A stretch of 64,000 nt of DNA, taken from SKKY01 sp965228015 (GTDB taxonomy: Bacteria > Bacillota > Peptococcia > Peptococcales > SKKY01). The translations under genes and the position numbers were made by a program. The stretch is taken from the NCBI GenBank assembly GCA_965228015.1, contig OZ245787.1:1426001-1490000 (forward strand), given 5' to 3'. Below the pieces are notes generated by a model, which made no database searches, was not told where the DNA came from, and was given only the letters and a program-made list of their open reading frames with translations. How positions within the stretch are numbered: the first letter of the stretch is position 1; every line of letters starts with the position of its first letter. Of the stretch, positions 54,975 through 62,989 are shown in pieces.

Positions 54975-56502
54975 TTGGCTAAGAGTTTACAGGAAAAATT
55001 GCAGGAAAAGAAATTTGTGGTTACGGTAGAGGTAGATCCTCCAAAAGGAGCAGACCCCTGGGACGCTTACGAGAAAATAAGGCCTCTTGCAAAAGTGGTA
55101 GATGCGGTTAATATTGCTGACAGTCCAATGGCTAGAATGAAAATGAGTCCAATTGCTCTTGCCCATCTTGTTCAGAATACAATGGGACTTGAAACAATTT
55201 TCCATTTGACTTGCAGAGACAGAAATATTCTTGGATTGCAATCAGAGTTACTAGGTGCCTATGCAATGGGAGTAAGAAACATTTTAGCTATTACGGGAGA
55301 TAGTCCTAAAAAAGGGAGATCATCCAAATGCTAAAGGTGTGTTCGAAGTTAACTCGATAGGCTTAATTGAAGTTGCAGAAAAACTAAATAAAGGCTTTGA
55401 CAATGAAGGTAATCCTCTTGAAGGCAAGACAGACTTCTTTATTGGTGCAGTGCTTAATCCTACCGCCCCAAATATTGAAGTAGAGCTTAAGCGGGTTGAA
55501 AAGAAAATTGAAAGTGGTGTTAATTTTTTCCAAACTCAGCCGGTTTTTGATGTAAAACAGCTGGAGGAATTTATGAATAAAGCTCATAATATTAAAGTTC
55601 CAGTAATTTATGGCTTAATGCCTTTGAAAAGTTTGAAACTTGCTCATTATTTAAATAAGAATGTAAATGGAATTCATGTTCCGGAGAGATTAATTAAGCG
55701 ACTTGAAGATAAAGGTCGTGAAGCAGGAATTGAAATTGCAAGAGAATTGTATGAAGAAATGAAAACCATGGTTCATGGAGTTCATATTTTCTCAATGGGT
55801 GATCTATCAATGGCAAAATCCTTTTTAGGGGAGCAAAATAATGCTAAAAAAATGCAAAATATTAAACCTGAGTTACAGGTAGAAAAATATCCCGATTTGT
55901 CAGGAATAAGTTCTGAAGATGTAAAGATTATCCAAAAAGCAATTAGTACTGAAATTGTTTGGAAAGATTTAAATGTTGCTTCCATGGGTGATAAAGAAAT
56001 TTTCCTTGATGATAATTTTAAAGTGGAAAGTTTTTACCTAAGGGAAGTTTTTAATGATGCAGTTAAGGTAACTGTTGGGTGTGTAACTCTGGGAAAAGGT
56101 ATTCCAAATCTGGTTAGTGAGAAAATGTCTTCAGGGGAATATCATCTTGCAGCTTTAGCCAACTCCTATGCTTCTCAATATGTGGAATTAGTTGCAGAAA
56201 AATGGTTTGAGATGAGAAAACACGAGCAAAGAAGCCGAGGGCTTTTTCCAACTCTTCGCTTCAGTCCCGGATATGGAGATTTTGAATTAAAATATCAAAA
56301 AGAAATAATTTCCCTCCTTGAAATGGAGGATAGAATTAAAGTTACAGATAGTTATCTTCTGGAACCTGAGAAAACCATTACTTTTCTAATGGGCTGGTGC
56401 AAAGAACCACAAAAAAATATATATCCAGAGCTGGCAACAAACGCCTGCCCTGGAGGAGGCAACTGTGAATTTTGCAGAACTAAAGCCTGTTTGAAAATGT
56501 AG
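54975..56502 (+). pseudogene. methylenetetrahydrofolate reductase fused to a MetH activation-like domain (frameshift)
   Basis: The N-terminal part of about 290 residues is MetF-like: VVTVEVDPPKGADPWDAYEK, HLTCRDRNILGLQSELLGA, NILAITGDSP, FFQTQPVFDVKQLEEF. An extra A at 55308-55313 breaks it after GDSPKK. The second frame runs on through a domain resembling the methionine synthase reactivation domain (LFPTLRFSPGYGDF, LEPEKTITFLMG). It ends in a cysteine-rich tail (CPGGGNCEFCRTKACLKM). A TTG start at 54975 lies 2 bases after the previous gene. Confidence 0.85.
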
Positions 56503-56510
56503 CTGGATTT
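56501..56510 (+). terminator. left arm of met operon terminator, split by IS
   Basis: AGCTGGATT is the left arm. TTTT, AATCCGGCT and a T-rich tail lie after the IS, from 57903 to 57929. Removing the IS and one duplication restores a 9-bp hairpin with a TTTT loop. Confidence 0.82.
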
Positions 56511-56557
56511 GGTTCTTTGTCAAATGTTGGAGCAACCCAATTAGATTAGATTCCATG

Positions 56558-56588
56558 AGTACCGCATTGAAAAATGCGGTACTTTTTT
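56558..56588 (+). terminator. terminator carried inside ISL3 copy 3
   Basis: Same 11-bp hairpin, GAAA loop and T tract as in the other copies, facing transcripts from the met operon. Confidence 0.85.
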
Positions 56589-56597
56589 AAATTGTTT

Positions 56598-57777
56598 TTA
56601 GTTCATTACGTGCATTATTCTGTTTTTGAATCTCCAAAAATTTCTTACACCATAAGCATTTCTTTTTAAAACCTTAATTTTGTTGTTAACTCCTTCTGTA
56701 TATCCGTTAGTATAAGCACAAGTAAATGAATTAAGAATATATTTCTGCCAGTTGAAAATGGTTCCGGAGCATTTATCGAATTCTTCAAGCTCACAGGACA
56801 TAACAAACATATACCAGGCTTTCAAATTCTTTTTTGCACTTTCTAAATCACTGCTGTCAACAAAGTTATAAAATTTTTCTTTTAACATATAAGCTTTTTG
56901 CAGTTTCTCAGAAGTAGCAAGCATAACATTTACCTGGTCAATTTCTTCAGGAGTTAAATACTTCATTCTTTTTAAGAGAAGGGAGCGACTTCTTTTGAAA
57001 TATCTTCGCCTTTCCTTGGCAAATTTCTTTTGCTCATCTTTCCTAATTCTTTCAAATGCCCAAGTGACCTGCCTAATGAAATGGAATTTATCGATAATGA
57101 TAGTTGCATTTTTAAAATATGTTTCAGCAATATCCTTGTAAGGTTGCCACATATCCATAATGAAGTATTTTACTTTATCCCTGTCATTGAATTTCCTGAA
57201 ATAGTCCGATAAAATGTGTTGTTCTCTTCCGTGAAGAATATCAAGTACCTTCTTGTTTTGGGGATCAGTTAATATGCACTGGTACTTTTTTGCCCCCGGC
57301 ATTACCTTTAAATTCATCAATAGAGATTACTTCGGGCAATTTTGTTAGGGAATAGTTTATGAATCTAAAAAGCCTGAGAGCCGTTGATGGTGAAATATTA
57401 TTCTCTTTGGCAATATCAGATACAGAGTAAACATTTTTCATTCGAGTAATTATGTATTTTATCAGCCTGCTGGTCATTCTTTGATAGCGGGGGAGAAAAT
57501 CATTTTTTTCGTAGAATTTTTTATTGCAGTGATTACAAACGTACCTTCTTTTTTTATAGTAAAGGTAGGTTTTCTTCCCTGAGATGGAAATATCTTTTAT
57601 CATTTGAATTCTGTAATCATGAACTTTACTGGTTTGTTGATGGCATTTGGGGTAATTGTGAGTTTTAATCTCCAGAGAAAAAGAAAAGGACATTGAATCA
57701 GAAGAAGTTTCTAATTGTTCTAAAATTATCCCTTTAAAACCAATTAATTTTTTAATATAATGGTTATTACAGAGCAT
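56598..57777 (-). pseudogene. ISL3-family transposase, copy 3 (frameshift)
   Basis: It is identical in design to copies 1 and 2, but has six instead of five T at 57286-57291. This shifts the frame inside the segment after EFKGNAGGKK, just past the first catalytic aspartate. The protein is cut into an N-terminal zinc finger/HTH part and a catalytic remainder. The ends are intact, so it could still be moved by another copy. Confidence 0.92.
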
Positions 57778-58031
57778 AAGTAAATTCCTCCTTAGATTAT
57801 AGTGGGTATTCTCTAACATGGATTTACCCAATGCTCTGTATTTTTTCGCAAATAAATGTCAGAATGGTTTTTGCCACCCCAACATTTATTGTAGAACCCT
57901 GGATTTTTTAATCCGGCTATTTCTTTTTTGAGTACATATTTATTTAGTATAATATTTAATGTATATTCATAGATAATTAATATATTTACTATACAATTTA
58001 TTGGTTAATACAAGGCAATTGAGGTGAAAAA

Positions 58032-58736
58032 ATGGAACCACTGGTAAAAATTAAAGACCTGAAAAAGTATTATCGTGTTGGAGATGAAAGAATTGAAGCT
58101 TTACGGGGAATAAATCTTGACATTCCTCAGGGAGAATTCATTTCAATTGTTGGAACCTCAGGCAGCGGGAAATCAACTTTATTAAATATTGTGAGTGGAT
58201 TAGAACGACCAACAAAAGGTGAAATAATTATCGGAAAAGCTTCTTTAAATAAAATTAAAGAAAAAAGACTTTCAGATTTTCGCAGAGATAATATTGGATT
58301 TATTTTTCAATCCTATAATCTTCTTGCTCCCTTAACTGCCCTGGAAAATACTGTGCTGCCTCTGATATTTAGAGGGATTGGGAAAAAGGAACGGGAAGCC
58401 AGGGGCAAAGAAATTTTAAAAATAGTAGGACTTGAGGAAAGAATGTACAACAGACCAAATCAAATGAGTGGCGGTCAGCAACAAAGAGTGAGTATTGCAA
58501 GAGCATTAATTAATAATCCGAAAATTATTTTTGCCGATGAACCTACCGGGAATTTAGACAGTGAAACAACAGAGGAAATATTGGAATTATTAATAAAATC
58601 AGCTAAAGATAATAATTCTACTTTAGTAATGGTAACTCACGATCCTGTTGTTGCTGCCAGAGCGGACAGATCTATTCATTTAAAAGACGGATTAATCATT
58701 AAGGAGGAAGTTTTTAATCATGAAGAAAGTAATTAG
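58032..58736 (+). CDS. ABC transporter ATPase, MacB/LolD type
   Basis: The 234-residue ATPase has Walker A VGTSGSGKSTLLN, Q-loop FIFQSYNLLAPLTALEN, signature MSGGQQQRVSIARAL, Walker B IIFADEPTGNLDSET and H-loop VTHDP. The PTGNLD sequence is typical of the MacB/LolD/FtsE branch that powers mechanotransmission rather than classical transport. GAGGTGAAAAAATG gives the start. It overlaps the next gene. Confidence 0.94.
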   Translation: MEPLVKIKDLKKYYRVGDERIEALRGINLDIPQGEFISIVGTSGSGKSTLLNIVSGLERPTKGEIIIGKASLNKIKEKRLSDFRRDNIGFIFQSYNLLAPLTALENTVLPLIFRGIGKKEREARGKEILKIVGLEERMYNRPNQMSGGQQQRVSIARALINNPKIIFADEPTGNLDSETTEEILELLIKSAKDNNSTLVMVTHDPVVAARADRSIHLKDGLIIKEEVFNHEESN

Positions 58737-60390
58737 TTTAGTTTTAATATCGTTATTATTTATAAGTTTTACAAATGTTTTTGCTTTAGAGGACAGAGAT
58801 GACCAGGGTTTTGGTAAAGCTCCGAATATTCTTGTTACTGGTGTTGAGTATCCAGAGATAGTCAGTAAAGGAGAAACCTTTGATGTTGTCCTAAGTTTTG
58901 TAAATAATGGAGTTGGTTTTGCCCATGACCTTACATATTTTGTTGAGATAGAAAATTACAGAGGTTCAAATCCTATTGGTATAATTGATGCGCCGAAGAT
59001 ACTTGAATTAAATTCCGGACAAAGACAAAACGTATCTTTAAGAATGAAGGTTGCTGATGATGCAAATCTGGGTGATTATAGAATTTTTTGGGAAATTGAC
59101 TATAAAAATATGGACGGAATCTCCCAGGAAACATCTAGTGTAACAAGATCACTAAAAATAGACCTTGGAAAAACAAAGCCTGAGATGGTAATAAATAAAG
59201 TGGAAGTAACTCCTGGTGGAAGCGGAAGACATCAGGTTACTTTTACGTACCAGAATATGGGTGAAAAAGAAGTAAAAAATTTAACAGCCACTTTTAATGG
59301 TGGCGGCAATTATATTGTTACGGATACAAGTAATAAAAAGCACTTAGGAGATTTAGCTGGAAAAAGAACTGGAACAGCATCCTTTCTTATTGAAGAAAAA
59401 GATGGAATTACGGATAAGACCGCTTCAATAGACTTTACCTTTGAAGATGAAAATAAAGCAACAACTACTCAGTCGGTTCAAATATACTTAGGTACTGGGG
59501 GAGCGTCAGGAACTGCAGGGAAAACTCCCTGGGTAATTGTAAATAAATATACCTTGTCATCTGAACAGGTTTATGCTGGTAACAGAGTAGTTTTAAGCTT
59601 ATTTATTGAAAACACAAACCCAAAACCAGTTAAAAACTTAAAATTATCCCTTGGTGTTATTAAAGTTGAAGATGAAACTGTGGGAGGAACAGTTTTTTCC
59701 CCGGTAAACAGTTCTAATACTTTCTTTATTGAGAATATTGGTGGAAAAAGTGTAATAAGAAAAGATATTGAAATATTTGTAGATCTAAATGCATCCGCTA
59801 AAACATACATTGTTCCGTTAAGCATTGTTTATGAAGATGAAAGAGGAAAGCAGTTATCTGCAGAGGAACTGATTAATATCCCAGTAACTCAGAATGCTAT
59901 GCTTGAGGTTTTATCCGTAGAATACCCTAAAGAAGTTTTTGTAGGGGAAATGGTAAATATTACTTCTGAATTTGTAAACGTAGGAAAAGTTGATCTAAGT
60001 AATTTTAGAGTAAATATCGAAAGTGAATTTGGAAAAGATAATACTTTATATTATGTTGGTAACCTGGAAAGAGGGGTAAGCGATTACTATCAAGGGCGAA
60101 TTATCCCAGAAACGGAAGGTCTATTACAAGGTAAAGTGATTTATACTTATCTTAATGCAAGTAATAAGGAAGTAAAAGTTGAGAAGGATTTTGAAATAAA
60201 TGTTATGCCAATGAGGGAAATCAAACCGATGCCAGATGATATGGGAGGAGAATTTCCCGGAGGTCCTGGAATGGAAGAACCTAAAAAGATTAACTGGCTT
60301 ATGATTTTACTAGGTGCCGCGATTATTATTCAAGGTTTTGTTATCTTTAAAATGAAGCGCAATAAATCAAAGGAAGAGTTTTATGAGTAA
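58720..60390 (+). CDS. surface protein with Ig-like (CARDB/NEW3-type) repeats and C-terminal membrane anchor
   Basis: The 556-residue protein has a signal peptide (KKVISLVLISLLFISFTNVFA), then about four beta-sandwich repeats near residues 30-145, 155-255, 270-390 and 395-500. Each contains an NNG or NMG-type turn, such as VLSFVNNGVGFAHDL and TFTYQNMGEKEVKNL. A single C-terminal membrane span (WLMILLGAAIIIQGFVIF) and a basic tail follow. Encoded between the ATPase and the permease, it takes the place of the MacA-like adaptor. The start follows AAGGAGGAAGTTTTTAATC. Confidence 0.85.
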   Translation: MKKVISLVLISLLFISFTNVFALEDRDDQGFGKAPNILVTGVEYPEIVSKGETFDVVLSFVNNGVGFAHDLTYFVEIENYRGSNPIGIIDAPKILELNSGQRQNVSLRMKVADDANLGDYRIFWEIDYKNMDGISQETSSVTRSLKIDLGKTKPEMVINKVEVTPGGSGRHQVTFTYQNMGEKEVKNLTATFNGGGNYIVTDTSNKKHLGDLAGKRTGTASFLIEEKDGITDKTASIDFTFEDENKATTTQSVQIYLGTGGASGTAGKTPWVIVNKYTLSSEQVYAGNRVVLSLFIENTNPKPVKNLKLSLGVIKVEDETVGGTVFSPVNSSNTFFIENIGGKSVIRKDIEIFVDLNASAKTYIVPLSIVYEDERGKQLSAEELINIPVTQNAMLEVLSVEYPKEVFVGEMVNITSEFVNVGKVDLSNFRVNIESEFGKDNTLYYVGNLERGVSDYYQGRIIPETEGLLQGKVIYTYLNASNKEVKVEKDFEINVMPMREIKPMPDDMGGEFPGGPGMEEPKKINWLMILLGAAIIIQGFVIFKMKRNKSKEEFYE

Positions 60391-61744
60391 ATTTGACATA
60401 TTGTTAATGGCTTACCAAAACCTTATGCGGCGAAAAGTAAGAACAGCATTAACAGTACTTGGAGTGTTAATTGGTACAACCTCAATAGTTGTAATGATTT
60501 CTATGGGTATTGGCCTAAAAGAAAGTATTACCCAAAGCATGGCTCAATGGGAAAGCTTGAACCAAATTACAGTGAATTCCAATATTCGTTTTGATGAAGA
60601 AGGAAATCCGGCTGGAGATGCCAAGGCTTTAAATGATTCAGCAGTAGAAGAATTAAAAGGTATTCCGGGAGTTGTTGGAGTGAGCCCAGGGCATGAACTC
60701 GGGGGAGAAGCTTTTTGGGGAAGAAAGCAAGGATATTTTTTTCTTGTTGGTCTGGATCCATCGCAAATGGAAAATTTTGAATTTGCTGCAACCCGGGGAA
60801 GGCTTTTAAAAGGGGACGACCGTTTTAATATCGTTCTTGGAGGTATGGTAGGCTATAATTTTAGAGATCCAAATAAATCCTTTGAGGAATATGATAATAT
60901 CCCCTGGGAAGACAGGACCCTTGATGAGTATAATCCAACGGTTAAAATGGTTGATGAAAGAATAGTTTTTTCGGTAAGGAATAACACTGGGAAAGAAAGA
61001 AAATTTAATTTTACTGTTATTGGTGTAATTGATCCAGAAAAGATGGATAAAAGTTATTCTGCCTATGCACCAATTTCAGAAGTAAAAGAAATCAGAAAAT
61101 ATATGCAGGATGGACCATCTTCAAAAAATCAAAACAGAATTAAGACGAAAAATGGTTTTGTAGAGGGCCCCTCTCCAGATGATTATAGTTTTATCTGGGT
61201 TAAAGGTGAAAGCATAGAAAGAACCAAGGAACTATCAAAAGAACTTAGGGATATGGGATATCAGGCATACTCAATGGCAGATAATCTTGAAGGTATTGAA
61301 GAGATGTCCAGAACAATTCAAGCAGTTCTTGGTGGTATTGGTGGAATAACTCTTTTAGTAGCAGCTATTGGAATAATAAACACGATGATTATGTCTATAT
61401 ATGAAAGAACCAGAGAAATTGGAGTAATGAAAGTTATAGGAGCAACTTTTGGAGATATTAGGATGCTGTTTCTCGCTGAAGCTGGACTCATTGGCCTTGC
61501 GGGAGGTTTCGTTGGACTAGGTCTAAGCTATACCTTATCCTTTCTTGTAAATAAGTTTGCAGGAAGTACTGTTGGAGGGGCCCTTGAAATGGGTGGTTCC
61601 GGAGAGGTTGCTATTTCCCTGATTCCCCCCTGGCTTGCTATTTTTGCTTTGATATTCTCCTTTTCAATAGGAATTCTAGCGGGTATCTATCCTGCAGACA
61701 GAGCAGTTAAAATTAGCCCAATTGAAGCAATCAGATCTTCCTGA
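60383..61744 (+). CDS. MacB-like ABC transporter permease (FtsX domain)
   Basis: The 453-residue protein has an N-terminal span (LTVLGVLIGTTSIVVMISMG), a large extracellular MacB periplasmic-core-like domain of about 260 residues, and three C-terminal spans with the FtsX motif IYERTREIGVMKVIGAT. It overlaps the Ig-repeat gene by 8 bases. With its two neighbours it forms a three-part exporter or signalling complex. Confidence 0.93.
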   Translation: MSKFDILLMAYQNLMRRKVRTALTVLGVLIGTTSIVVMISMGIGLKESITQSMAQWESLNQITVNSNIRFDEEGNPAGDAKALNDSAVEELKGIPGVVGVSPGHELGGEAFWGRKQGYFFLVGLDPSQMENFEFAATRGRLLKGDDRFNIVLGGMVGYNFRDPNKSFEEYDNIPWEDRTLDEYNPTVKMVDERIVFSVRNNTGKERKFNFTVIGVIDPEKMDKSYSAYAPISEVKEIRKYMQDGPSSKNQNRIKTKNGFVEGPSPDDYSFIWVKGESIERTKELSKELRDMGYQAYSMADNLEGIEEMSRTIQAVLGGIGGITLLVAAIGIINTMIMSIYERTREIGVMKVIGATFGDIRMLFLAEAGLIGLAGGFVGLGLSYTLSFLVNKFAGSTVGGALEMGGSGEVAISLIPPWLAIFALIFSFSIGILAGIYPADRAVKISPIEAIRSS

Positions 61745-61751
61745 TAATTAT

Positions 61752-61805
61752 AAAAAAAGATTCAGATGCAAAAGAAAGTTCTTTTGTCACTCTGAATCTT
61801 TTTTT
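61752..61805. terminator. bidirectional terminator
   Basis: AAAAAAAGATTCAGA pairs with TCTGAATCTTTTTTT, and an inner CAAAAGAA/TTCTTTTG stem extends it. It lies between convergent genes. Confidence 0.9.
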
Positions 61806-61812
61806 ATAATTT

Positions 61813-62480
61813 TTATTGATATGGCCGGAAGGAATCGAAAACATTTTTAATAGAATTAATATTTCCGTAAAGGATTAACTTATCTCCTATTTCCAAAGTA
61901 TCGGATCCTTTTACAGTTCTAAATAATTTGTTACCTCTCTCAATGGCAAGGATGGTAATATCAATATTATTTAGTTTTAGTTTGCTGATTTTTTCCCAGC
62001 AAGGGATGTGTTTTCCGTTACAGTTTTAACAATTTTATAATTTCCTTTAAGATCAAAAAGATCTTCAATGGAAGAAGCTGGAACAATATCGTATTTGATA
62101 ATTATTGCTTTTATTCCCTTTTCGATAACACTTAATACTTTTTTGTTTCTAATAAAGAAAATATAAAAAATCAGGAAAGCAAAAAGAACCAAGACTTCTT
62201 CTGTGCTGAAACCTGTTGAAAGAATCATAATCAGCAATGTTATAAGTACAGGCAAAGAAACATAAAACGTACCCATCAGGAAATATGCAATCTTCCGGCG
62301 AACCCGGTGCCGCACAATTAATTCAGCTTCAGTTGTTGTAAAACCAGTATTAGTAACAAGGGAAATGGCCTGGAAACGAGAAGCTTCTTTATTTAAACCG
62401 GTAAGATTAAAAGCAATTGTGGCGAATTCAATTATTATAAAAATTACTATGATGGTGAGAAAAAATAATATAAGAAACAT
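61813..62480 (-). pseudogene. membrane protein with C-terminal TrkA_C domain (frameshift)
   Basis: The gene begins with three or four membrane spans (ILFFLTIIVIFIIIEFATIAF, then FYVSLPVLITLLIMIL and VLFAFLIFYIFF). A cytoplasmic tail follows. The frame is broken at the T-run 61989-61994; one more base joins ISKLKLNNIDITILAIERGN and LEIGDKLILYGN, a TrkA_C-type ligand-binding fold that ends FDSFRPYQ. TrkA_C domains often bind cyclic di-AMP, so a potassium or turgor role is possible. GGAGGTGAACTATG is the start. Confidence 0.75.
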
Positions 62481-62545
62481 AGTTCACCTCCAAAAAACAA
62501 CTCTCCTTATATATGATACATTATAGTTAAAAAATATACAGAGAC

Positions 62546-62572
62546 TAAATTATCTTGAATTATTACCGATAA
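62546..62572 (+). promoter_or_regulatory. sigma-D (sigma-28) promoter for flaG-fliD
   Basis: TAAA is separated by exactly 15 bases from ACCGATAA, one base from the sigma-D consensus TAAA-N15-GCCGATAW. It lies 35 bases upstream of the flaG start. Confidence 0.85.
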
Positions 62573-62606
62573 AAAGTGTATGTAAACGCAAGGAGGCGTA
62601 TTAAGT

Positions 62607-62976
62607 ATGCGGGTAAATGGAGTGGATCAAAAAATTGCTGATCCAATAGTGCAAAAGGTAAAAACAGGAGGACAGGAAGTCCAGTTTTTTTAAGCCTGGT
62701 AAAAGTGCAGAGCCAGAACAAAGACCAGCTGGAGAAAAAAAGAGCGGAGTATCCAATGATGAAATTTTTCGTGCCATTGAAAAGGCAAACGAAAGAGTAA
62801 TGAACAGAAGTACAGAACTTCGCTTCTCAGTCCACGAAAGAACTAAAGAAATCATGATCAAGGTTATGAATACAGGGATGCAGGAAATAATAAGAGAAAT
62901 TCCATCGGAAAAGATTCTTGATATGGTTGCGAATTTTATGGAAATCGCAGGTTTGTACGTAGACGAAGAAGCTTAG
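62607..62976 (+). pseudogene. flaG: FlaG family flagellar protein (frameshift)
   Basis: AGGAGGCGTATTAAGTATG starts MRVNGVDQKIADPIVQKV and hits a stop after QFF. One T too many at 62685-62691 breaks the frame. The rest, with NDEIFRAIEKANERVM, LRFSVHERTKEIMIKVM and ILDMVANFMEIAGLYVDEEA, is a FlaG domain. The repaired length is about 122 residues. FlaG affects filament length and is usually upstream of fliD. Confidence 0.85.
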
Positions 62977-62989
62977 GAAGGTGATATAA

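Larger units (their letters stand above)
56511..57898 (-). mobile_element. ISL3-type insertion sequence, copy 3
   Basis: The 1388-bp element is flanked by the perfect 8-bp duplication CTGGATTT (56503-56510 and 57899-57906). Ends are GGTTCTTTGTCAAATGTTGG and, reversed, GGTTCTACAATAAATGTTGG. It begins 8 bases after the metF stop codon, inside the left arm of the terminator. Confidence 0.95.
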
